Positions 39,063 through 47,556 of a stretch of DNA of 64,000 nt are shown one piece after another (within the stretch, counting starts at the first letter, position 1; each line of letters opens with the position of its first letter). The position numbers and the translations under genes were made by a program. Under the pieces are notes generated by a model. It worked only from the letters and a program-made list of their open reading frames with translations, did no database searches and had not been told where the DNA came from. Source of the stretch: Pseudomonadaceae bacterium. Its GTDB lineage: Bacteria; Pseudomonadota; Gammaproteobacteria; Pseudomonadales; Pseudomonadaceae. The stretch spans positions 1 to 64,000 of the forward strand of contig JAUVZY010000007.1 of assembly GCA_030602315.1 (NCBI GenBank). The letters run 5' to 3'.

Positions 39063-40037
39063 TCAGGTGCGAGTGCCGGCCAGCGGCAGGTCAAACTCCT
39101 CGGCCAGCAACGCCGCCACGCTCGCGCTGGAATCGAGCACCGTCAGGCGCCCGGCGCGCGCCGCGTCCACGCGCAGGGGCGGCACGCTGTCGCTGATCAC
39201 CAGTTGCTCGAGCAGCGGGCTGTCCAGCAGGGCGCTGTCGCCGGTGAACAGGCCATGCACCGCCGCGGCGAATACCCGACTGGCACCGGCCGCATGGCAG
39301 GCCTCGGCGGCGCGCAGCAAGGTGCTGCCGGTGCTGATCAGGTCATCGACGATGATCGCCGTGGCGCCGTTCACTTCACCGACCAGGCGCCCGCCCCACA
39401 GCCGGTCGTTGCTGCGGAATTTTTCCAGGTAGGCGCTGGCCACCGGACGCGCCAGGCGGGCCTCCAGCGCCTGGCGAAACTGTTCGGCGCGCTTGGCGCC
39501 ACCGGCGTCCGGCGAGACCGCTACCACCGGGGTCTCGTCCAGCTGTGCCGCGAAATATTCGGCGAACAGGCTGGCCCCCTCGACGTTGCGTGTGGGAATG
39601 CGAAAGGCATTGTCGAACGCGGCGGTGTTGTGCACTTCCAAGGTCAGCAGGGCGTCGACGCCGCAGCTTTCGATCATCGCCGCGACATAGCGGCTGATGA
39701 TCGGGTCCTGCGCCTCGGTGCGCCGCTCCTTGCGCGCGTAACAAAGGTACGGTGCGACCACCTGCACCTGCCGTGCGCCGGCGTCCTTGAGCGCGGCGCA
39801 GAAGAACAGCAGGCGGCACAGCTTGTCGTTGGCGCTCTGCCCCGGCTCACCATACAGGCCGTGAATCACCACCACCTCGCGCCCGCGCACCGGCACCAGC
39901 GGCCGGCACTTGTGCTCGCCGTCCTCGAACTCGCGCTCTTCGTGCGGCGCCAGTGCGCCGCCTACGTGTTGCGCCACGCGTGCGGCATAGTCCTCGCTGC
40001 CACGCAGGGCGAAGATCAGGGGCGGTCGGCTAGGCAT
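39063..40037 (-). CDS. Divergent PRPP synthetase paralogue
   Basis: The 324-residue protein has the two phosphoribosyltransferase-like halves of Prs: YARKERRTEAQDPIISRY near residue 102, the loop AVSPDAGGAKRAEQF, and IIVDDLISTGST in place of the housekeeping [10 protein letters not shown]. The KRR of the flexible loop is replaced by EKFRS. It starts at ATG 40037 with AGGAACCTCCC before it. Members of this group may act in ribose or nucleotide breakdown rather than bulk PRPP supply, but that is inference. Divergent from the USP gene. Confidence 0.8.
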   Translation of the reverse strand: MPSRPPLIFALRGSEDYAARVAQHVGGALAPHEEREFEDGEHKCRPLVPVRGREVVVIHGLYGEPGQSANDKLCRLLFFCAALKDAGARQVQVVAPYLCYARKERRTEAQDPIISRYVAAMIESCGVDALLTLEVHNTAAFDNAFRIPTRNVEGASLFAEYFAAQLDETPVVAVSPDAGGAKRAEQFRQALEARLARPVASAYLEKFRSNDRLWGGRLVGEVNGATAIIVDDLISTGSTLLRAAEACHAAGASRVFAAAVHGLFTGDSALLDSPLLEQLVISDSVPPLRVDAARAGRLTVLDSSASVAALLAEEFDLPLAGTRT

Positions 40038-40256
40038 GGGAGGTTCCTCTGCGAAGAAATCGGTGGCGCGGCGGTGCCAGCCGGGCCTTTCATCAAGATA
40101 GGCCAAGGTCTTTGGCGCATGTCGAGCCGGCCCAGGCATTTGTTGAGAAGGCTTACCGACGCGCCCGGCCAGGGACTGGTTCTCGCCGGCGCCGCGGGCG
40201 GCGGCTATGCTGCCCGGATAGCCGCCTGGCAAGGACTCTCAGGGGAGACAACGTAC

Positions 40257-41150
40257 ATGAGTCAATATCAGCGATTGCTGGTGCTGGTCGAACAGCAGGC
40301 CCGGCCTTCGCCCGCCTTCACGCGTGCGGTGGCCCTGGCGCGGGCCACCGGCGCCACGTTGCATGTCGCCTCCTTCGTCGACTACCCGCCGACGCTGCTC
40401 GAGCGTGGCACGCTGGAGCTGGATCGGCCGGACTATCTGAACGTGCATCGCGAGCTGTTGCGCGCGCTGGTCGAGCCGCTACAGGCCGAGGGCCTGCCGG
40501 TATCCTCACAGGCGGTATGGAGCGAGCACCGCCTGCAGGACATTCTCGAATGCGTCGGTCAGCTCGATCCGCACCTGGTGATCAAGGACGTGCACCAGGA
40601 ACCGGCGATCAAGCGGGCCTTCATCACCCCGCTGGACTGGCGCCTGCTGCGTGACTGCCCGGTGCCGGTGCATCTGGTCGCCGGCGCCGAGCACGCACTG
40701 CCGCGCAAGGTCATCGCCGCGGTCGATCCGTCCAACTCCTCGGAACAGAGCGACCGGCTGAACGAGCGGATCATCCACGAGGCCAACGCGCTGGCGCTGC
40801 AGTGCGGCGCCGAGCTGCATCTGCTGCACGCCGGTGACCTCACCCCCCACCACCTGATCGCCACCAACGCCGCCGGCGCCGGTTTCGGCGAAGGCTTCGT
40901 CGACAAGGCCCGGCAGCAGCTGGAACACCGCTTCGCCGACCTGGCCAACCGCTACGGCGTACCGGCCGGGCAGCGCCATCTGGTGCTGGGGCCGCCGCTG
41001 ACGACCCTCGCCGACTTCGCCGAGCAGAGCGGCGCGGACGTGCTGGTGATGGGCGTGGTGCGTCGCCGAGGCGTGGACAACCTGCTCGGCAGCACTACCG
41101 AGCACCTGCTCTACCGGGTGCCCTGCAGCATCATCGGGGTGAAGCTCTGA
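40257..41150 (+). CDS. Tandem universal stress protein (UspA-type)
   Basis: The 297 residues form two USP domains: YQRLLVLVEQQARPSP at the start of the first and PRKVIAAVDPSNSSE at that of the second (about residue 150). The end, DVLVMGVVRRRGVDNLLGST, resembles the ATP-binding loop G-2x-G-9x-GST, but the second glycine is Arg, so nucleotide binding may be altered. AGGGGAG precedes ATG 40257. It is divergent from the Prs paralogue across 219 bases. Resembles UspE in layout; not assigned. Confidence 0.85.
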   Translation: MSQYQRLLVLVEQQARPSPAFTRAVALARATGATLHVASFVDYPPTLLERGTLELDRPDYLNVHRELLRALVEPLQAEGLPVSSQAVWSEHRLQDILECVGQLDPHLVIKDVHQEPAIKRAFITPLDWRLLRDCPVPVHLVAGAEHALPRKVIAAVDPSNSSEQSDRLNERIIHEANALALQCGAELHLLHAGDLTPHHLIATNAAGAGFGEGFVDKARQQLEHRFADLANRYGVPAGQRHLVLGPPLTTLADFAEQSGADVLVMGVVRRRGVDNLLGSTTEHLLYRVPCSIIGVKL

Positions 41151-41175
41151 CGGCCAGCCCGCCCCGATCGCCCAC

Positions 41176-42240
41176 CTAGTGCTTGGCGACCAAGGGCAGC
41201 GCAGAAGGCGCCGGTTTGCGCCGTGGCAGGTAGCGCTTCAAGCCTAGGGCGGGGCGTTCGATGACATGCCAGGACAGCACGCCGGCCGCGACACTGATCG
41301 CCAGGCTGGCGGCGAGGTACGCCAGCACCGGCCAGCGTTCGGCAGCCAACGCATGAACCAGCAGCTGTTGCAGCGGAAAACTGAAGATGTAGATGCCGTA
41401 GGAGAAGTCGCCGTACCGCCCGAAGCGGGCCAGTGGCGGCACCTTGAGGTAGGCGAGGTAGAGCGTCAGATACGGCAGGGCCAGGGCGAAGGCCACAGGC
41501 TCGAGGTCCAGTGCGATGCCGGCGCCCAGTACCACGGTGGCGGCGGCGGCGATCTTCCAGCTCCAGGGCAGGCGCTGGCGAAACAGGTACAGCGCTGCGC
41601 CGGCGTAGAAGTACAGGCCAAGGGTAAAGAGATTTCCCACGCTCTTGCTCTGGACCTCGAGCAGGCCCAGCACCACGAAGCCGCCCAGTGCCATCAGCGC
41701 GAGGCCGATCAGTACGCTCGCCCGGGTCAGCCGTCCGCTCAGGGCCAGCGCAAACAGCGACAGGTCCAGCAGGATGACGAAGGGCAGGGTCCAGAGCGAG
41801 CCATTGACCGTGCCAGGGAAGGGGTTGTCGGTGAACACCCCCGGCAGGTCGAACTGCATCCAGAACACCAGGTTGGACAGGTAGCCCCAGGTCCGGCTGC
41901 TGGAAAAATACTCGCCCAGCGGCAATCGGGTGGTCAGCGGGCCGACCAGCAGGATGGCCAGGAGCGTCGCCACCACCAGCGCCGGGAAAATGCGTAACAG
42001 GCGCTTGGTGATGAAATTGTAGGTACTGGTGCCGTTGCGGCAGGAGGCGGTGATCAGAAAGCCGCTGATGGTGAAGAAGGCATACACGGCGATCGGCCCG
42101 ACGCCGTAGGTGCCGATCAGCGGCGAGTCCGGGTCGTGGCTGCCGTGCAACCAGAAGCTGTGGCTGGCGACCACCATGGTGGCGGCCAAAAAGCGCAGAA
42201 AGTCGAAGTTGTTCTGGCTGCGCTGCGCGGATCCGCTCAT
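41176..42240 (-). CDS. Acyltransferase 3 (OafA-like) membrane protein
   Basis: The 354-residue protein has about ten transmembrane segments and opens with FDFLRFLAATMVVASHSFW, including the conserved family histidine (His27). The FTISGFLI and NGSLWTLPF motifs are also typical. Such enzymes O-acetylate LPS, peptidoglycan or other glycans. There is no SGNH domain appended. The substrate is unknown; no polysaccharide cluster is adjacent beyond the RmlD-like gene 5 kb away. Confidence 0.88.
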   Translation of the reverse strand: MSGSAQRSQNNFDFLRFLAATMVVASHSFWLHGSHDPDSPLIGTYGVGPIAVYAFFTISGFLITASCRNGTSTYNFITKRLLRIFPALVVATLLAILLVGPLTTRLPLGEYFSSSRTWGYLSNLVFWMQFDLPGVFTDNPFPGTVNGSLWTLPFVILLDLSLFALALSGRLTRASVLIGLALMALGGFVVLGLLEVQSKSVGNLFTLGLYFYAGAALYLFRQRLPWSWKIAAAATVVLGAGIALDLEPVAFALALPYLTLYLAYLKVPPLARFGRYGDFSYGIYIFSFPLQQLLVHALAAERWPVLAYLAASLAISVAAGVLSWHVIERPALGLKRYLPRRKPAPSALPLVAKH

Positions 42241-42484
42241 GTCGCTGCTCCTTCGGGTTGATGACGCGGTGTCAGCAGCCTGGCAAACGGATCGTTTGCA
42301 TTACCCACGAGACCCACGGCGATAGCTTTGCTTGCCTGGTTTCGGCTGACCGGCCAAGCCCTGAGTTCCCCCGCAGGCCGGGTCGGCCTGACCGGCTGCA
42401 CGCTGGTTGGCGCCGAGCGCAAGCGCAGCCGCCCGAACGGGGCGCAGGTACTACGCTCAGTACAGGGGTGACCGGAGAACTGTC

Positions 42485-43444
42485 ATGCGAGACGACGACC
42501 TTAAGGTGCGCATCGCGCGCAAAGCCCCGGTGGCGCTGGATATCGTCATGCTGGAGCTGAGGCCGTTATACGGGGCGAGCCTGCCGGCCTTCACCGCCGG
42601 TGCACATATCGATATGCAGATCCGGCCCGGGCTGGTACGCCAGTATTCGCTGTGCAACAGCCCGAGCGAAAACCACCGCTATGTGCTCGGCGTGCTGCGC
42701 GATCCGCAGTCGCGCGGCGGCTCGATCGCCGTGCACGAAGAGCTGCAGCAGGGGCAGGTGATCGTGATCAGCCCGCCGCGCAATAACTTCCCGCTGAGCG
42801 AGGCGCCGCACGCGCTGCTGCTGGCCGGCGGCATCGGCGTGACGCCGCTTCTGGCGATGGCCGAACAGCTGGCCACGACCGGCGCTTCATTCGAGATGCA
42901 CTACTGCACACGTTCGCCGCAGCGCATGGCGTTTCGCGAGCGGATTCACGCCTCGGCCTGGGCAGCGCGTGTGCATGAGCATTTCGACGATGGCGCCCCT
43001 TCGCAAAAGCTCGACCTGCCCGCCGTGCTGGACGGCCAACCGCCGGGAACGCATTTGTACGTCTGCGGGCCGGGCGCGTTCATCGATTTCGTCCTCAGCA
43101 CGGCGCAGGCGCGCGGCTGGGATCCTGCGCGGCTGCACTTCGAGTCGTTCAGCGCACCGCCGGCTGAGGCGGCCGACGTGCCATTCGAGGTTCAGCTGGC
43201 CAGTAGCGGCGCGGTGTACACGGTGCCGGCGGGTACCAGCATCGTCCACGTGCTGGCCGAGCAGGGCGTGGTGATTCCGACCAGCTGCGAGATGGGCGTT
43301 TGCGCCACCTGTGCCACCCGTGTGCTGGCCGGCGAGCCGGACCACCGCGACCAGGTGCTCACGCCCCAGGAACGGGCGGTCGAGCACCTGATGACGCCGT
43401 GCTGCTCGCGGGCCAAATCGCCGCGGCTGGTGCTGGATCTGTAG
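42485..43444 (+). CDS. PDR/VanB-type oxidoreductase, FMN and [2Fe-2S]
   Basis: The 319-residue product has the phthalate-dioxygenase-reductase order: flavin/NAD reductase-like N-terminus (RQYSLCNSPSE, LLLAGGIGVTPLLAMAE) and a plant-type ferredoxin end with Cys268, Cys273, Cys276 and Cys306. It would pass electrons from NAD(P)H to a partner oxygenase, as VanB does for VanA. No Rieske oxygenase gene is in the window, so the partner is unknown. Divergent from the acyltransferase across 244 bases; convergent with the PEtN-transferase-like gene. Confidence 0.87.
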   Translation: MRDDDLKVRIARKAPVALDIVMLELRPLYGASLPAFTAGAHIDMQIRPGLVRQYSLCNSPSENHRYVLGVLRDPQSRGGSIAVHEELQQGQVIVISPPRNNFPLSEAPHALLLAGGIGVTPLLAMAEQLATTGASFEMHYCTRSPQRMAFRERIHASAWAARVHEHFDDGAPSQKLDLPAVLDGQPPGTHLYVCGPGAFIDFVLSTAQARGWDPARLHFESFSAPPAEAADVPFEVQLASSGAVYTVPAGTSIVHVLAEQGVVIPTSCEMGVCATCATRVLAGEPDHRDQVLTPQERAVEHLMTPCCSRAKSPRLVLDL

Positions 43445-43451
43445 GTGGCGA

Positions 43452-45221
43452 TCAGGAGCGGTCCGGTGCCGGCCGGCGGTCATCGGCACTGGCGGTCGCT
43501 GCCGGCGGTGGCGCCTCGCCAAAGCCTTCGGCTGCCGGTAGCGCGCGCAGCCAGCGGCTGAGCAGCTGCGGCGGCTCATAGCGCAGGCCCTCGGCGGTCT
43601 CCACCACGCGCTGGATCTGGTTGTCGCCGAACAGCAGCTTGCCCTGGACGAAGTATTCGTCGTCACGCTGGTTGGGGTTGTCGATGCGTCGGCCGAGGCG
43701 TTCGGCCAGCCAGAGGCCGGCTTCGTAATGACTCACCCAGCGCTGTTCGCGCAGGCTCTGCAGCGCTTCGTCGGGTGCGTCGCGGGCAATCACCAGCACC
43801 GGCACCTCGGCGACCTCGGATGTGAGGTCGTTATGCCCCCAGCGGCCCTGTTCGCCGAGCATCTGTCCGTGATCGCCGGTGATCAGCAGATAGCGCTCGC
43901 CATCGAGGCGCTCGAACTGCTCGATCAGTTCGGCCAGCACGTCATCCAGGTAGCGCAGGGCGTTGTCGTAGGCGTTGGCCTGGCGCACTGCGCGCGGCAG
44001 GCCTGGGTCGGTCGGCCACTGCGCCACCGGCTCGTCGTGCTGGTCGTAGTTGCTTTCGTATGGCAGGTGCGCGGTGCGCAGATTGAGCACCACGAAGTTG
44101 CGCTGGGCCCAGCGCTTGGCGCCGAGCAGGTCGATCAGGGCGTGGTCGTGGCGCTGCAGAAAGCGCAGTGGATGGTCCTCACGGGTGATCGAGACATCCA
44201 GGTGGCGGCTGCCGAGGTGGCTGAGCAGTTTCGACTCCTGCGCCGACAGCCAGTGGGTGCGGAAGCCGCTCTCGCGGGCCAGGCCGAACAGGTTGTGCGG
44301 TTGCTGGCGCAGCAGATGGGGTTGGCCGGGCTCGCGCACCACATTGAGCAGGTTCGGCAGGCTGACGGCCGTGGCCACCCCCGAAGCGATGCCCGGGCGT
44401 GCCAGCAGGCGGCCGTCGCGGTGCAGTGCGTTGAGCACCGGCATGGTGTCGCGCGCATAGCCGAACATCGGCAGCCGGTCCAGGCGCAGGGAATCGGCCA
44501 CCACCAGCCAGACGTGGCGTGCGTCGCTGGGCTGCGCGCTGAGGCGATAGGGCAGAAACGGTGCCGGCGGCAGGCTCTCGGCGGGCCGGAAGGCCAGGCG
44601 TACGGCGAAATAGGAAAAGGCGTTGAAGCTGTTGTGCAGGCCGCTGCGGGTGGGGCCGGGCATGAACGAGGTCATGTCGCGGTAGGTGGCCCGGTACGGC
44701 TTGGCGGTAAGCACCAGCACGATGATCAGCAGCGCCCAGCGGCTGTGCGGCAGCCGGATGCGCCCCGGCAGCCAGGTATGCAGAAACAGCAACAGGCCAT
44801 AGGGAAGCAGCACGGTGGGCAGCACGTGCCAATGGTCGCCAAGGCTGTGCCAGCCGGTTTCGCGCACCTCGGCCAGGTCGCCGAACAGGCTGGCGATGTC
44901 GGCCGCGTTCAGCGGTTCGCCAAAAAACGAGACATGGCTGAGCTGGACCAGCTGCATGCCGGCGAACAACACCAGGACCGCCGCGACCACCTTCGGCATG
45001 CCGCACAGCCAGGCGCCGAGGCTGAACAGCCAGACCACCGCCACGAAGCGCAGCTCCAGCTCGGCCTGGTTGGCCGCGGTGAACAGCTGCTGGATGAAGT
45101 CGTCGGCCATCAGCAGCAGGCTGCTCAGCGTGCTGAGTGCCAGCAGGCGCAGGGTCGACTGGCGCCACCCGGGGGCGTGGCGGCTGGGAGCGGGGGCGAT
45201 CGCGGCGAGTAGTCCGGACAT
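43452..45221 (-). CDS. Phosphoethanolamine-transferase-like sulfatase-fold enzyme
   Basis: The 589-residue protein has four or five N-terminal transmembrane segments and a periplasmic alkaline-phosphatase-fold domain. WLVVADSLRLDRLPMFGYAR aligns with the nucleophile region of EptA-type enzymes (usually ETxR), so Ser244 is the likely nucleophile; NAYDNALRYLDDVL, ITGDHGQMLGE and GHND supply metal ligands. It may transfer phosphoethanolamine from phosphatidylethanolamine to lipid A or a glycan. dgkA lies upstream on the same strand, and DgkA recycles the diacylglycerol such enzymes release. The proline-rich C-terminus is a tail of no known fold. Confidence 0.78.
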   Translation of the reverse strand: MSGLLAAIAPAPSRHAPGWRQSTLRLLALSTLSSLLLMADDFIQQLFTAANQAELELRFVAVVWLFSLGAWLCGMPKVVAAVLVLFAGMQLVQLSHVSFFGEPLNAADIASLFGDLAEVRETGWHSLGDHWHVLPTVLLPYGLLLFLHTWLPGRIRLPHSRWALLIIVLVLTAKPYRATYRDMTSFMPGPTRSGLHNSFNAFSYFAVRLAFRPAESLPPAPFLPYRLSAQPSDARHVWLVVADSLRLDRLPMFGYARDTMPVLNALHRDGRLLARPGIASGVATAVSLPNLLNVVREPGQPHLLRQQPHNLFGLARESGFRTHWLSAQESKLLSHLGSRHLDVSITREDHPLRFLQRHDHALIDLLGAKRWAQRNFVVLNLRTAHLPYESNYDQHDEPVAQWPTDPGLPRAVRQANAYDNALRYLDDVLAELIEQFERLDGERYLLITGDHGQMLGEQGRWGHNDLTSEVAEVPVLVIARDAPDEALQSLREQRWVSHYEAGLWLAERLGRRIDNPNQRDDEYFVQGKLLFGDNQIQRVVETAEGLRYEPPQLLSRWLRALPAAEGFGEAPPPAATASADDRRPAPDRS

Positions 45222-45374
45222 GTCCGAGTGTCCTGGTCGGAATCGGGCAAGCCTACTTCGTGGCAAACCTGGCATAAAGCCATGCCGGCGCGAGCGAGCC
45301 GGCGTTTCTGTAACAGCGCTTTTGCCGCAGCCGAGGTCCGGCTTAAGGGGATGCGGAGCGCCGAGCGGCCGCGC

Positions 45375-45758
45375 TCAGAGCAGCACGATGCCCCAGACCG
45401 ATGCCAGTGCCGCGAGCGCCAGCAACTGGGCCGCGCTGCCCATGTCCTTGGCCGCCTTGGACAGGGGGTGGCGTTCGACGGAGATGCGGTCGATCGCCGC
45501 CTCGATCGCGGAGTTGAACAGCTCGACGATCAAGGTGAGCAGGCAGGCCATGACCAGCAGCGCACGCTCGGCCCGCGTGACATCCAGGGCAAACGCGAGC
45601 GGGACCAGCAGCGCATTGAGCAGCACCAGTTGGCGGAAGGCCGCCTCGCCGCGAAATGCGGCGCGCAGTCCGGCCACGGAATAGCCGGCTGCCCGGGCGA
45701 TGCGGCCGAGGCCGCGCTGGCCCTTGAGGGCGCTGGCATTGAAGTCGTCGCTGCTCAT
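45375..45758 (-). CDS. dgkA: Diacylglycerol kinase
   Basis: Small inner-membrane kinase that turns diacylglycerol into phosphatidate. The 127 residues carry three hydrophobic segments and the catalytic motif ELFNSAIEAAIDRIS at about residues 78-92. ATG 45758 has AGGAGGAA before it. It lies 153 bases upstream of the PEtN-transferase-like gene on the same strand; pairing of these genes in other Pseudomonas reflects lipid recycling during lipid A modification. Confidence 0.93.
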   Translation of the reverse strand: MSSDDFNASALKGQRGLGRIARAAGYSVAGLRAAFRGEAAFRQLVLLNALLVPLAFALDVTRAERALLVMACLLTLIVELFNSAIEAAIDRISVERHPLSKAAKDMGSAAQLLALAALASVWGIVLL

Positions 45759-45845
45759 CGTTCCTCCTGCCTGGTTCGGCGGGCCCTGGGCCCGGGGGCA
45801 GGGCATGCTACTACCGCTGGCCTGGGGCCAGCCAACGGCGAGGCA

Positions 45846-45873
45846 ATAAAAAAGCCGGCTTGTGGCCGGCTTT
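45846..45873 (-). terminator. Terminator of ppa
   Basis: On the minus strand, AAAGCCGGC pairs with GCCGGCTTT (plus-strand positions 45865-45873 and 45851-45859, loop of five) and continues TTTTATT. It starts about 18 bases after the ppa stop. Confidence 0.88.
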
Positions 45874-45890
45874 CACGGGGTGGCGTTGGC

Positions 45891-46418
45891 TTACTTCTGG
45901 TAGGCCGCGACCGCCTTGGTAATTTCGGAGCGGGCAGCGTCGGCGTTGCCCCACTCCTTGACTTTCACCCACTTGCCTTTTTCGAGGTCCTTGTAGTTCT
46001 CGAAGAAGTGCTTGATCTGCTCCAGGAGCAGGGCTGGCAGGTCGGTGTATTCCTTTACGTCCACGTACAGCTGGGTGAGCTTGTCGTGAGGGACCGCAAG
46101 GATCTTGGCGTCGCCGCCGCTCTCGTCATCCATGTGCAGCACGCCGACCGGGCGGGCACGCAGGACGGAACCGGGGGCGACCGGATAGGGCGTTACCACC
46201 AGCACGTCCAGCGGGTCACCGTCGTCGGCCAGGGTGTTGGGGATGTAGCCGTAGTTGGCCGGGTAGAACATCGGGGTGGCCATGAAACGGTCGACGAACA
46301 GGCAGTCGCTGTCCTTGTCGATCTCGTACTTGATCGGCGCGTGGTTGGCCGGAATCTCGATGGCGACGTAGATGTCGTTCGGCAGGTCCTTGCCAGCCGG
46401 GATCTTGCTGTAGCTCAT
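45891..46418 (-). CDS. ppa: Inorganic pyrophosphatase
   Basis: Family I pyrophosphatase that pulls biosynthetic reactions by hydrolysing PPi. The 175-residue protein has the metal site [10 protein letters not shown] near residues 65-74, [18 protein letters not shown] and the C-terminal helix. Its own promoter and terminator flank it, so it appears to be expressed alone and strongly. Confidence 0.97.
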   Translation of the reverse strand: MSYSKIPAGKDLPNDIYVAIEIPANHAPIKYEIDKDSDCLFVDRFMATPMFYPANYGYIPNTLADDGDPLDVLVVTPYPVAPGSVLRARPVGVLHMDDESGGDAKILAVPHDKLTQLYVDVKEYTDLPALLLEQIKHFFENYKDLEKGKWVKVKEWGNADAARSEITKAVAAYQK

Positions 46419-46472
46419 GAACGATAGCTCCGTGGTCGGCGGCGGGGCCGGGGGCGTTTTTCGTGGGGCGCG

Positions 46473-46503
46473 ATTATAGGCGGATAAAACCGCCTTTGGC
46501 CAA
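46473..46503 (-). promoter_or_regulatory. Candidate promoter of ppa
   Basis: On the minus strand, TTGGCC (46498-46503) is followed after 19 bp by a perfect TATAAT (46473-46478), 55 bases before ppa. The spacer is long, and it contains an inverted repeat (GGCGG / CCGCC around TTTTAT), so the -35 call is weaker than the -10. Confidence 0.45.
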
Positions 46504-46568
46504 TCGCCAGCGGTACGCCGAAAGTGGCAGATGCCCCGGCGCTCGCGCGGCCATTCGACGGTGTGCGG

Positions 46569-47381
46569 TCAGTGGGGTTCCCGGTAGGCCGGGTGTTCGC
46601 GTTGCAGGCTCTGCAGGCGTGACAGCGGATCCTGGCGGTAGAACAGGGCGAGCTGCCGATAGACCGCGGGGAAGGCCTCGTGCAGCAGATCCGGTGCGCT
46701 GAAGAAGTATTCGCTGGTGACGGCGAAGAATTCGCCGGGGTTCTCCGCGGCGTAGGGGTCGATGGCGGTTTCGGCGTCCGGGTCGGCATCCAGGCGGGCG
46801 TTGAGCTGGTCGTAGGCGTTCTGCATGGCCTCGGCCCAGGCGTCGATGCGCATGTCGCGGTGCAGCGGCGGCAGGCCGTTGGCGTCGCCGTTGAGCATGT
46901 CGAGCTTGTGCGCGAGCTCGTGGATGACCAGGTTGTAGGCCTCCCAGCCGCCGCTTTGCTGCACGCCCGGCCAGGCCAGAATCACCGGCCCGTACTGCCA
47001 GGCCTCGCCACTGCGCTCGTCGTCGTATTCATGGATCACGCCGGCGGCGTCGCGGTGCTTCTGCGGGCTGACGAAATCCTCCGGATACAGCACCAGTTCA
47101 TGGAAGCCCTGATACCAGTCGAGTTCGGGCAACTCGAGCAGCGGCAGTTCGGCCTGGGCGGCCAGGCGCAGGCGGGCGAAGGTGTCGGCGTCGACGCCGG
47201 GCAGGGCCGTCAGGCGCTTGGCGTGCAGAAACAGCACGGCGCGCTCGCGCAGGCGCTCGGTTTGCCCGGCGGACAGGCCATCGAGGATCGGCAGGCTGTC
47301 GAGCACCGCCTGCCAGAGGGCCGGGGGTATGGGGTAGCGCTTGAGGATGCGCTGGCGGCGCCAGGCACGGTAAGACCACAT
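46569..47381 (-). CDS. mtfA: Zinc-dependent peptidase, MtfA family (M90)
   Basis: MtfA is a gluzincin-type peptidase; in E. coli it binds the regulator Mlc and affects glucose uptake. The 270-residue product starts MWSYRAWRRQRILKRYPI; the HExxH motif is His154-Glu155 to His158 (VIHELAHKLD), and a downstream glutamate in FFAVTSEYFF fits the third ligand. It lies between ppa and mpl. Function in Pseudomonas is not established; mlc/PTS genes are not nearby. Confidence 0.88.
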   Translation of the reverse strand: MWSYRAWRRQRILKRYPIPPALWQAVLDSLPILDGLSAGQTERLRERAVLFLHAKRLTALPGVDADTFARLRLAAQAELPLLELPELDWYQGFHELVLYPEDFVSPQKHRDAAGVIHEYDDERSGEAWQYGPVILAWPGVQQSGGWEAYNLVIHELAHKLDMLNGDANGLPPLHRDMRIDAWAEAMQNAYDQLNARLDADPDAETAIDPYAAENPGEFFAVTSEYFFSAPDLLHEAFPAVYRQLALFYRQDPLSRLQSLQREHPAYREPH

Positions 47382-47556
47382 CGGGCGATTTCCAGGGCAG
47401 GGGGCGCCAACGGTACGGCGGGCCGGCGTGGCGGACAAGTGCGCCGGCCGCTCACCGCCGGGCAAAAAGGCCGAGCCCGGCCGCTTGCCGCGCGGGGCGC
47501 TGTGCTAACCTCGCGCGCAGTGTTTCCGGGCGTTGCGCCCGCGTCAGGGGTCTTCC

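Noticed and set aside
40038-40256. ANR/FNR-type box between the Prs paralogue and the USP gene
   Set aside because: USP genes are often ANR-controlled, but no TTGAT-N4-ATCAA match was found in the gap.
38442-41150. A very long open frame (about 900 codons) running through the divergent region into the USP gene
   Set aside because: It is the USP gene read upstream without stops in GC-rich DNA. It has no ribosome site at its start, and runs antisense to the CPBP and Prs-paralogue genes, both of which have clear motifs. The USP start at 40257 with AGGGGAG is real.
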